Below are positions 1-5,989 of a stretch of DNA of 9,121 nucleotides, piece by piece. A program made the translations under genes and the position numbers. How positions within the stretch are numbered: the first letter of the stretch is position 1; each line of letters starts with the position of its first letter. The notes under the pieces are model-generated. The model was given only the letters and a program-made list of their open reading frames with translations, made no database searches and had not been told where the DNA came from. The DNA is from Rhodospirillales bacterium (GTDB lineage Bacteria; Pseudomonadota; Gammaproteobacteria; Steroidobacterales; Rariloculaceae): the NCBI GenBank assembly GCA_024640665.1, contig JAHEEO010000115.1, positions 457 through 9,577 on the forward strand. The letters are read 5' to 3'.

Positions 1-1354
1 CCAAACGACCGTCCGCAGCCAATCCCGTCAACCGGAATTCCTGAGTAAACTGCTCATGGATACTTGTGTCCCAAGTATGGTCGACCGGTAGCGGCGTGCC
101 GTCGGAGTCGCGACCAAAGGAGTTCTCGAACTCGCGATACGACGTCACAGACTTGAACTGCAGGTTATCGGAAATATCAACTTCAATTTCTGCCGATACG
201 CCCCAGTGTTCCATCACGTTGACGTTTTGCACATCGAGATTGAACAGTGGATCACTGCCAAAGCGATGGTAGCCCGTGTAGTTGCTGCTTGTTATGAAGC
301 GATCATCGTACGGCAGATTGAACACAGGTACGGTCACTCCGTCACTGTACTGCTGGTTGAAATTGAAGGCTGGATTCAGGAACGTGTATTTATCCGACGG
401 GCCTTTCTGGTCGATCTCCGTGATATCGGCCGACAGATTTACTTCCACGCGGTCACTTGCCAGCCAGCGCAGTGCGACACGACCGGACTGGACATTCTCG
501 TTGCCGAGCGTGTCGACAACGCAACCGTTTTCAGAACGAATATCCTGCGGCCCGATTTGGCGCTGCAAATCGACTGGCGCTACTTCAGGTAGTGGGAGGG
601 CAATACCAAAGGTGGTGTGAGTCGCACCTGGCAAAATACCAGTGCCGCCGCCGCCAAGGCTGCCGGGCCCGTTGACGCATTCATAATCAAGAATGTCGAA
701 GTAACCATCGCGTTGTTTTGAAGAAGCGGAAACGCGCGCGAAGAGTTTATCTTCAATCATTGTCAGATCGTAAGCACCACGTAGATCGATACGGTCGTAA
801 CTGCCCATGGTCACTTCGACGTTGCCTTCGTTGCCGCCTTCTGGCTTGCGAGTGATCAGGCGGATGGTGCCGCCGATGGCGTTCTTGCCGAATAGGGTGC
901 CCTGCGGCCCGCGCAGGATTTCTACGCGCTCGAGGTCGAGCAAATCAAGAATCGCACCTTGTGGCCGTCCGTGATAGACATCGTCTATGTAGATAGGCAC
1001 GCCTGGCTCGAACGACAATGAATTATCACCGAGACCTACGCCTCGAATAAACGCGGCCGCGGTCGAACCCCAGCCTGCGCCGAGCGGTTGAATAATCGTG
1101 TTCGGTGAAAACGCGTCCAACATGGTGACGTCGGTCAAATTGCGCACTTCCATGTTTTCGCCGGTAAAAGCCGTAATGGCCAGCGGTGTTTCTTGCAGGT
1201 TTTCTTCGCGAAAACGAGCCGTAACGACCACTTCTTCCAGCGCGCCACTACCCTGCCCAAAACTCGGTGCGGCGCTGCCGAGTAACGCAGCTGCAACTGC
1301 AGCGCTCAGCGTGGTATACGCGACACGCGGTCGCGAACATTTAGTGATTCTCAT
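1..1354 (-). CDS. TonB-dependent outer-membrane receptor, N-terminal part (cut by left window edge)
   Basis: About 451 residues are visible by reading the minus strand, open to the left edge. Residues 1 to about 33 form a signal peptide: basic start MRITKCSRPR, then an Ala/Leu-rich core ending near PSFGQ. A TonB box, EEVVVTAR, lies at residues 40-47. The plug domain follows, with FIRGVG (102-107), IDDVYHGRP (123-131), ERVEILRGPQGTLFGKNA (142-159) and GGTIRLITRKP (161-171), all standard for the family. After residue 175 the alternating pattern of beta-barrel strands begins. Two cysteines (226 and 278) sit in likely extracellular loops. The start is ATG at 1352-1354, with AAGGGG five bases upstream (plus-strand 1360-1365). 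Such receptors import siderophores, vitamin B12, glycans or other large nutrients across the outer membrane using TonB-ExbBD energy. The substrate cannot be read from this part. The C-terminal barrel lies outside the window. Confidence 0.95.
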   Translation of the reverse strand, partial: MRITKCSRPRVAYTTLSAAVAAALLGSAAPSFGQGSGALEEVVVTARFREENLQETPLAITAFTGENMEVRNLTDVTMLDAFSPNTIIQPLGAGWGSTAAAFIRGVGLGDNSLSFEPGVPIYIDDVYHGRPQGAILDLLDLERVEILRGPQGTLFGKNAIGGTIRLITRKPEGGNEGNVEVTMGSYDRIDLRGAYDLTMIEDKLFARVSASSKQRDGYFDILDYECVNGPGSLGGGGTGILPGATHTTFGIALPLPEVAPVDLQRQIGPQDIRSENGCVVDTLGNENVQSGRVALRWLASDRVEVNLSADITEIDQKGPSDKYTFLNPAFNFNQQYSDGVTVPVFNLPYDDRFITSSNYTGYHRFGSDPLFNLDVQNVNVMEHWGVSAEIEVDISDNLQFKSVTSYREFENSFGRDSDGTPLPVDHTWDTSIHEQFTQEFRLTGLAADGRL

Positions 1355-1388
1355 CGATTCCCCTTGTGGACGTTTTGATTAAAGTCGG

Positions 1389-1418
1389 TTTAGATTTTTA
1401 GATGTTGTAAAATGGCAA
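1389..1418 (-). promoter_or_regulatory. Candidate sigma-70 promoter for the TonB-dependent receptor
   Basis: Read on the minus strand, TTGCCA (5/6 match to the -35 box; plus-strand 1413-1418) is followed after 18 bases by TCTAAA (4/6 match to the -10 box; plus-strand 1389-1394). It lies 35 bases upstream of the receptor ATG in an AT-rich part of the divergent intergenic region. The spacing is one base longer than ideal and the -10 is imperfect, so this is only a candidate. Confidence 0.3.
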
Positions 1419-1432
1419 CGAAATACGTTGCG

Positions 1433-1451
1433 AGCATCAACGCTTGATGTT
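1433..1451. promoter_or_regulatory. Palindrome CATCAA-CGC-TTGATG, possible operator
   Basis: A perfect 6-bp inverted repeat (1435-1440 and 1444-1449) flanks a CGC spacer. One G/T mismatch and a further A/T pair extend it on each side. It lies about 15 bases upstream of the candidate -35 box of the receptor gene and about 130 bases upstream of the asmA start. Size and symmetry fit a dimeric repressor or activator site, but no regulator is encoded here and the match to any known operator was not established. Confidence 0.3.
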
Positions 1452-1581
1452 CTGACGTTATATTGACTCTTACCAACTCTGAAAGTTTCTGTGCGATGGG
1501 ATGAAGATGCTCATTCCAATCCGCAATATTATCAGCGTTTATTGCTAGGATTCGCTTTAGTCCGATTGGAGAGCCAAGATC

Positions 1582-3651
1582 ATGGGTCGTATCGTCAAGC
1601 TGCTAGGGATCGTCGTTGCTGCCATTGTCGTGCTGCTAGTCGGCGCAACATTGTTTATCACGATGTTCGTCGACCCGAACGACTACAAAGACCAGATTAG
1701 CGCTGCCGTATCTGAGTCGACTGGTCGCGAGTTTGAGTTGACCGGCGATCTGGAATTCTCGGTTTTTCCAAGCCTTAGAATTGCCGTGGGTCCTGCCAGC
1801 CTTAGCAATGCGGCGGGATTCGGCGCTGAGCCGTTCGCAAGTATCGAGGGTGCAGAACTCCAGGTTGCGCTGCTGCCGCTGCTTTCTGAGCGATTGGAAA
1901 TCAGCCGCGCCAGCCTGCAGGGACTCAATCTCAATCTGATGCGCAATGCCCAGGGCCGCAACAATTGGCAGGATTTGGGCAGTCAATCGACCGGTGAATC
2001 GGCGGGACCGGGCAGCTCGGCCGGGTCTGAGGGGGGTGCAGCAAATCTCGCCTTGGATATTGCGTCGATTGCCATCGACGACGCCCGTGTCGCATGGCGT
2101 GACGCCCAGACCGGCAACGATTGGGTGCTTGATAACTTCACGATGGAAGCCGACGATTTTGGCCAGGGCACAGCCTTTCCATTGCGCATGACTTTCGAAC
2201 TCGCTGGCGATGCGATCACGGTTGCCGTTGTATCAGACATGAACGCGACGCTCGATCTCGCGCAGAATAACTATCGGCTCGAAGACCTCACGGTCGATAT
2301 CGACGGCTCCGGCAGTGCCTGGCCGGGCGGTGAGGGCAGCGCCGAACTCCAGTTCGATGCCTTCGTTGCGGATCTCAATGCGCAGACGATCAGCCTGCAA
2401 AACCTTCAGCTCGCAATGCTCGGGCTCAATGTAACCGGTACGCTGCAAGGCACGAATGTACTCTCAGATTTGGCGTTAGGCGGGGCAATCAACATTGCTC
2501 AGTTTGATCCACGGGGCTTGATGGAGGCGTTCGACGCTGAAATTGAAACTGCCGATTCTGCTGTATTGGGGCGGGCCAGTGCGAGCGCAGAGTTTGCGTA
2601 TAATGCGCGCGAAGTCTCATTGAGCAATCTGCGTCTGGAACTGGATGATTCGTCATTGACGGGACGGGTTGCCATTGTTGGTACACGTTTCGACTTTGAT
2701 CTCGATGTCGATGCCATCAACATAGACCGTTACCTTCCGCCTGCTACCGAAGAAGTGGCAGAGGCAGACGAAGGGTCACTGGACGAAGTCGACCTGCCGA
2801 TTCAACCGCTGCGAAATTTCAATGCTCGAGGCAACCTGGCGTTTGCCGCAGTCCAATTCATGGGCTTGAGCTTTACCGATGCTGATTTCGATCTGCGTGC
2901 AAGCAACGGCCGGCTGAGCTTGGCGCCCAGCGGATCGATGTATGGCGGCAGCTATTCAGGTAACGTCGTGATCGAAGTGGTTGGCGAAGCGGCCCGCTTG
3001 TCACTGCAACAGACTATCGATGGGATAGACATGGCGCCGTTTGCCCGAGACTTTCTGGATTCGGACATGATTTCTGGAACAGGTGATTTAAGCCTGGATG
3101 TCAGCGCCACTGGCGCCAATCTCGGCGCTATTCGCCGGGCCCTCAATGGCGATGTCGCGTTTGAGATTGCCAATGGCGCATGGGAAGGCACAGACGTTTG
3201 GTTTGACCTTCGACGCCTGAGCGCTGTCAGCAGCGGAGGGTCGGCGCCTGCGAGGCCAGCCGGACCTCGGCGCACACCGTTTACGTCAATTGCTGCGACG
3301 GGTGCGCTTGCCGACAGTGTTTTGACAAACAACGATTTGACTGCAACCTTGCAGTATATGAGCGTAGCGGGCTCAGGTACCGCGAACATATTAACCGACG
3401 CGATCAACTTTGATCTGACTGCACGATTCGCAGATAACCAGGCATTCGAGAATGCACCGGAGCTAGCAAACCTGGCCGGCGCGCAATTGCCGCTCACGGT
3501 CACCGGCACGTTGGCAGCGCCTTCAATTCGCCCGGATTTTGGAGCTGTCGTCCGAGCGCGAGCACAGCAAGAGGTTCAAGAACGCGTCGAAGAAGAAAAA
3601 GAAGATCTTCGAGATCGAGTGCGTGATCGACTGCGAGGGTTGCTTGAATAA
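1582..3651 (+). CDS. asmA: AsmA-family inner-membrane-anchored envelope protein
   Basis: 689 residues. A single N-terminal transmembrane helix (about residues 5-29, rich in Ile, Val and Leu) is followed by FVDPNDYKDQI, the usual start of the AsmA domain. The body is a long periplasmic region dominated by short alternating beta patterns, as in AsmA and other bridge-like lipid-transfer relatives. A Gly/Ser-rich low-complexity linker spans roughly residues 133-153. The C-terminal AsmA signature LPLTVTGTLAAPSIRPDF lies at about 636-653, and a highly charged Arg/Glu coiled-coil-like tail at about 660-689. E. coli AsmA, 617 residues, affects outer-membrane assembly and lipid homeostasis. The start is ATG at 1582 with GGAGAG eight bases upstream. 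A weak extended -10 (TGC-TAGGAT, 1543-1551) could drive the cluster but has no good -35. The stop codon overlaps the next ATG by one base. Family assignment is firm; orthology to asmA itself rests on the neighbouring mutY and yggX. Confidence 0.9.
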   Translation: MGRIVKLLGIVVAAIVVLLVGATLFITMFVDPNDYKDQISAAVSESTGREFELTGDLEFSVFPSLRIAVGPASLSNAAGFGAEPFASIEGAELQVALLPLLSERLEISRASLQGLNLNLMRNAQGRNNWQDLGSQSTGESAGPGSSAGSEGGAANLALDIASIAIDDARVAWRDAQTGNDWVLDNFTMEADDFGQGTAFPLRMTFELAGDAITVAVVSDMNATLDLAQNNYRLEDLTVDIDGSGSAWPGGEGSAELQFDAFVADLNAQTISLQNLQLAMLGLNVTGTLQGTNVLSDLALGGAINIAQFDPRGLMEAFDAEIETADSAVLGRASASAEFAYNAREVSLSNLRLELDDSSLTGRVAIVGTRFDFDLDVDAINIDRYLPPATEEVAEADEGSLDEVDLPIQPLRNFNARGNLAFAAVQFMGLSFTDADFDLRASNGRLSLAPSGSMYGGSYSGNVVIEVVGEAARLSLQQTIDGIDMAPFARDFLDSDMISGTGDLSLDVSATGANLGAIRRALNGDVAFEIANGAWEGTDVWFDLRRLSAVSSGGSAPARPAGPRRTPFTSIAATGALADSVLTNNDLTATLQYMSVAGSGTANILTDAINFDLTARFADNQAFENAPELANLAGAQLPLTVTGTLAAPSIRPDFGAVVRARAQQEVQERVEEEKEDLRDRVRDRLRGLLE

Positions 3652-4247
3652 TGCGTAGAGCGCCGCTGTCTGGCATTGTTGCTGTAGTTTTGATGAGCGC
3701 ACTCGGCGCTCAATCAGCGACGCTGGATGATATTCAGGTAACAAGAAAGCGAGGCCGTTACGAACTCGTTGCGCAAACCTTTCTGTCGGCGCCACCGAAA
3801 GCGATCTATACCGTATTGCTTGAGTATGACGAAGATGCTTTTCAAAGAATTTCGAGCGTATATAAAGAAAGCAAGTACTTAGACCCGGCACCCGACGGCA
3901 GACCCATGGTCTATACCGTCATGGAGGGTTGCATCATGTTCTTCTGCAAGAGCATGCGGCGAACAGAGTATTTGCAGGCCGAGGAGTTTCGTTACATTCG
4001 GACACTCACCGTTCCGGAAGCAAGCGATTTCAAATACAGCAGCTCGGAATGGATTCTCGAGCCGGTCGAAGGCGGCACGCAGATGAACTACACGTTGATC
4101 ATGGAGCCAGACTTCTGGGTGCCGCCCGTTGTCGGGCCCTGGGTCATAAAGCGTGTGCTCGGTAGCGGCGGTGTCCGCGCGATCAGTCGCATTGAGCGCA
4201 TGGCGCTGGGTGAAGACATGCCTAGGCGACGCTCGCCGCGTGAGTGA
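3651..4247 (+). CDS. Secreted SRPBCC/START-like lipid-binding-fold protein
   Basis: 198 residues. An N-terminal signal peptide (MRRAPLSGIVAVVLMSALGA, cleavage near residue 22-23) predicts export to the periplasm. The rest reads as a helix-grip (SRPBCC/START) fold: an early strand with YELVAQTFLSAPPKAIYTVLLEYDE (the typical beta-strand followed by a first helix), a central run of strands including SSSEWILEPVEGGTQMNYTLIMEP, and a long C-terminal helix from about residue 160. This fold binds hydrophobic ligands such as lipids, sterols or polyketides in a central cavity; the ligand here is unknown. The ATG overlaps the asmA stop (TAATG), with GAGGG 11 bases upstream, so translation is probably coupled to asmA. 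Its end overlaps mutY by 8 bases. An envelope role beside the lipid-handling AsmA protein is plausible but inferred. The fold call is from pattern alone. Confidence 0.8.
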   Translation: MRRAPLSGIVAVVLMSALGAQSATLDDIQVTRKRGRYELVAQTFLSAPPKAIYTVLLEYDEDAFQRISSVYKESKYLDPAPDGRPMVYTVMEGCIMFFCKSMRRTEYLQAEEFRYIRTLTVPEASDFKYSSSEWILEPVEGGTQMNYTLIMEPDFWVPPVVGPWVIKRVLGSGGVRAISRIERMALGEDMPRRRSPRE

Positions 4248-5289
4248 TTTCTCTTCGCGTCTACTCGCTTGGTTTGATCAATTCGGCCGTCACGATCTAC
4301 CGTGGCAGCAAGCGCCAACGCCTTACTCGGTGTGGATTTCGGAAATCATGTTGCAGCAAACGCAAGTTGCGACGGTGATTCCGTACTACGCCAGATTCCT
4401 TGAGCGCTTTCCCGATGTCGCTGCGTTGGCGAGTGCGCCGCTGGATGATGTCCTGGCATTGTGGTCAGGCTTGGGTTATTACGCGCGCGCTCGGAATTTG
4501 CATCGCGCAGCCGGCATAGTGCGCGATGCACACGACGGGGAAATGCCAGCGGATTTCGATGCCTTGGTTGCGCTGCCAGGTATAGGCAGATCAACTGCGG
4601 GCGCAATACTCTCCATCGCATGTGGGCAGCGCCACGCGATTCTCGATGGCAATGTTAAGCGCGTGTTGGCGCGCCAGTCTGGTATTCGTGAGTGGACCGG
4701 CAAGACAGCTACGCTTCGCGAGTTATGGATACTGGCCGAGGAGTTGACGCCGAGTTCGCGTGTCGCCGACTACACACAGGCGATCATGGACTTAGGCGCG
4801 ACGCTGTGTACGCGGTCCAAGCCAAGCTGCGATGCCTGTCCAGTGGCCAATGCGTGCATTGCTAAGCACGAAAACTTGCAGCAGCAGATTCCGGCCGCAA
4901 AACCCAAGCGCGCGAAGCCGCGCCGCAGTGTCGCGATGCTGGTTGTGCGAGATCCGTCCGGCGCTGTGTTATTGGAAAAACGTCCACCGGCAGGCATCTG
5001 GGGCGGGCTGTTCAGTTTGCCGGAATTGCCGGAGGAATCGACGCTAGAAGCGTGGGGCAATGATCTAATCCGTGCGCCGATCAATGTCATGGAAGCACTG
5101 GAGCCGATCATGCATTCATTTACGCATTTCGATTTAGAGATTCGACCCATGGTCGTGTCGATTGAAGCCGTACAGCCCGCAGTCATGGATCGTTCAGACC
5201 GAGTTTGGTATAAACGCGGCGCATCCCAGCCTTTGGGCATGCCGGCACCGGTGTCGCGTTTGCTTGAATCGCTGCAGTTTGATGCATAA
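4240..5289 (+). CDS. mutY: A/G-specific adenine DNA glycosylase MutY
   Basis: 349 residues from a GTG start, against 350 in E. coli. MutY removes adenine mispaired with 8-oxoguanine, preventing G:C to T:A changes. The helix-hairpin-helix glycosylase domain covers about residues 1-215. It includes SEIMLQQTQVATVIPYY with catalytic Glu35, the hairpin LPGIGRSTAGAI (112-123), and LDGNVKRVLAR (135-145) with catalytic Asp136. The [4Fe-4S] cluster ligands are intact as Cys190, Cys197, Cys200 and Cys206 (spacing C-x6-C-x2-C-x5-C). The C-terminal NUDIX-like 8-oxoG recognition domain (about 235-349) has EKRPPAGIWGGLFSLPE and HSFTHFDLEI. The start is chosen because homology begins at SDFSSRLLAWFDQFGRHDLPW. 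An in-frame ATG at 4153 would add 29 unrelated residues and overlap the upstream gene by 95 bases. Ribosome binding is weak (AGGCGA, 10 bases upstream), which fits coupling to the preceding gene. Confidence 0.97.
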   Translation: MSDFSSRLLAWFDQFGRHDLPWQQAPTPYSVWISEIMLQQTQVATVIPYYARFLERFPDVAALASAPLDDVLALWSGLGYYARARNLHRAAGIVRDAHDGEMPADFDALVALPGIGRSTAGAILSIACGQRHAILDGNVKRVLARQSGIREWTGKTATLRELWILAEELTPSSRVADYTQAIMDLGATLCTRSKPSCDACPVANACIAKHENLQQQIPAAKPKRAKPRRSVAMLVVRDPSGAVLLEKRPPAGIWGGLFSLPELPEESTLEAWGNDLIRAPINVMEALEPIMHSFTHFDLEIRPMVVSIEAVQPAVMDRSDRVWYKRGASQPLGMPAPVSRLLESLQFDA

Positions 5290-5298
5290 AGGAATGAA

Positions 5299-5568
5299 GT
5301 GACTAGAACAGTTCAATGTGTAGTGCTCGGCAGCGAGTCAGAAGGCTTGGAGCGTCAACCGTACCCAGGCGACCTTGGCAAACGAATTTTTGAAAATGTC
5401 TCCAAGCAGGCGTGGCAGCGCTGGCTTGGGCATCAGACAATGCTGATCAACGAATATCGTTTAACGCCGATCGAGCCGAAGGCGCGGCAGTTTCTCGAGA
5501 AGGAAATGGAGAAGTTTTTTTTCGGGGACGGGTCCGAGGCGCCACCGGATTTCCAGCCCGGAAAGTAG
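5299..5568 (+). CDS. yggX: Fe(2+)-trafficking / oxidative-damage protection protein YggX
   Basis: 89 residues from a GTG start preceded by AAAGGA five bases upstream. The family hallmarks are present: TRTVQCVVLG with Cys7, YPGDLGKRIFENVSKQAWQRW, QTMLINEYRL, and a C-terminal helix KARQFLEKEMEKFFF. Length matches the E. coli protein (about 91). YggX protects iron-sulfur enzymes and DNA from oxidative damage and is proposed to handle labile ferrous iron. It starts 9 bases after mutY, an arrangement also found in E. coli and other Gammaproteobacteria, and joins an iron-sulfur DNA-repair enzyme with an iron-protection protein. A run of eight T (5515-5522) encodes the Phe-Phe-Phe stretch. Downstream, after 8 bases, the first long hairpin element begins. 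Confidence 0.95.
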   Translation: MTRTVQCVVLGSESEGLERQPYPGDLGKRIFENVSKQAWQRWLGHQTMLINEYRLTPIEPKARQFLEKEMEKFFFGDGSEAPPDFQPGK

Positions 5569-5576
5569 GTTTGGGG

Positions 5577-5654
5577 GTTTGGGCGTGTACGCAATGAATA
5601 TCTTCGGCTCGGCTGCGAACTCGCCTCTGACATTCATTGCGTACACGCCCAAAC
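5577..5654 (-). repeat. Long hairpin element, copy 1 (23-26 bp stem, conserved 26-base loop)
   Basis: The outer 23 bases on each side (5577-5599 and 5632-5654) are perfect reverse complements. On the minus strand the stem extends by a G-T wobble and two pairs to 26 bp. The remaining 26-base loop (5603-5628) reads, on the minus strand: AGA, GGCGA, one base, TTC, two bases, AG, two bases, GAGCCGAA. GCAATG in one arm and CATTGC in the other sit six bases from the loop. Copy 2 at 5907-5978 shares this loop (20/26) and the GCAATG block at the identical position, while the other stem bases differ but still pair. It begins 8 bases after the yggX stop. No T-run follows the stem, so it is not a classical intrinsic terminator. 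Identity as mobile repeat, RNA structure or 3'-end signal is open. Strand is given for the loop orientation named here. Confidence 0.85.
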
Positions 5655-5664
5655 GTGGCTGTTA

Positions 5665-5823
5665 GTGGCTAGGAAGGTCAAAAAACCGAAGCAGCGTAAA
5701 GGGCCGCCGCCCGCAGTCTTGCGCAAGAGCGGCGCGCATAAAGACAAGCAGCGTAAGACGGGCCGCGAGCCTGTCCGCAGCGAAGACTTCAATGGCGATT
5801 CGCCGCGGTCCAGCGACGACTAG
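5665..5823 (+). CDS. Possible small, very basic protein (52 residues), unrecognised
   Basis: A GTG-initiated frame of 52 codons ending in TAG. The product is strongly basic over its first 38 residues (VARKVKKPKQRKGPPP, then VLRKSGAHKDKQRKTGR) and ends in an acidic tail (SEDF...SSDD); 16 of 52 residues are Lys or Arg. The codons chosen resemble those of the neighbouring genes. The composition suggests a nucleic-acid or ribosome-associated protein, but I recognise no family. Weaknesses: no Shine-Dalgarno sequence precedes the GTG, and no ATG is available. The same frame stays open back through hairpin copy 1 to the yggX stop, so the true start is unsure. It lies between two hairpin elements in a convergent gap. 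The alternative is a non-coding transcript. Confidence 0.4.
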   Translation: MARKVKKPKQRKGPPPAVLRKSGAHKDKQRKTGREPVRSEDFNGDSPRSSDD

Positions 5824-5906
5824 GTTGCGTTGCTATTGAGAGCCCGCCGGCCCTCACAAAACTGACGACATTGAGAATCGAGGCTGACCATGCGATCACC
5901 CCAAAC

Positions 5907-5978
5907 GGAGAGCGCGTGCAATGGCTAGTAGCGGCGACTTCTTAGTGGAGCCGAAACTAGCCATTGCACGTGCTCTCC
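5907..5978 (+). repeat. Long hairpin element, copy 2 (23 bp stem, conserved 26-base loop)
   Basis: Arms 5907-5929 and 5956-5978 are reverse complements over 23 bases with a single G-T wobble (5914 with 5971). The 26-base loop (5930-5955) reads AGC, GGCGA, one base, TTC, two bases, AG, two bases, GAGCCGAA, matching copy 1 at 20 of 26 positions with no gaps. GCAATG and CATTGC again lie six bases from the loop. The six inner stem pairs (GCTAGT with ACTAGC) and the outer 11 pairs are unlike copy 1 yet fully paired. It lies 11 bases beyond the acs stop codon, so acs mRNA would carry it in the same orientation as yggX mRNA carries copy 1. No T-run follows it on the acs side. Confidence 0.85.
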
Positions 5979-5989
5979 CTGCGACAACT

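Larger units (their letters stand above)
5569..5906. other. Complementary 8-mers GTTTGGGG / CCCCAAAC abutting the two hairpins
   Basis: GTTTGGGG at 5569-5576 touches the left end of hairpin copy 1. Its exact reverse complement CCCCAAAC at 5899-5906 touches the left end of hairpin copy 2. Pairing them would enclose copy 1 and the small ORF in one large domain, with copy 2 just outside. The stem of copy 1 itself begins GTTTGGGC, so local duplication of this word is another explanation. Apart from the small ORF and a 12-bp palindrome, I see nothing else between 5655 and 5906. Confidence 0.3.

Noticed and set aside
206..592. Plus-strand ORFs across 66-675
   Set aside because: They are shadows of the TonB-dependent receptor, which reads uninterrupted on the minus strand with a signal peptide, TonB box and plug motifs.
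2952..3509. 185-residue minus-strand ORF antisense to asmA
   Set aside because: It is a shadow frame with Ser/Ala/Arg-rich composition and no recognisable motif; the plus strand encodes a clear AsmA-family protein.
4153..4239. N-terminal extension of MutY from ATG at 4153
   Set aside because: It has no similarity to MutY and would overlap most of the end of the preceding gene; E. coli length and homology agree with the GTG at 4240.
5469..5480. Third copy of the hairpin loop (GAGCCGAA inside yggX)
   Set aside because: Only the 8-base GAGCCGAA word matches; the rest of the loop and any flanking inverted repeat are absent.
5577..5654. Integron attC site
   Set aside because: attC sites open with an AAC-type core and close with a GTT-type core; this element has GTTT at its start and AAAC at its end, lacks the attC bulges, and no integrase or cassette array is present.
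5577..5978. Rho-independent terminators
   Set aside because: Stems are far longer than usual, loops are 26 bases and conserved in sequence, and no T-run follows either stem in the direction of the upstream gene.
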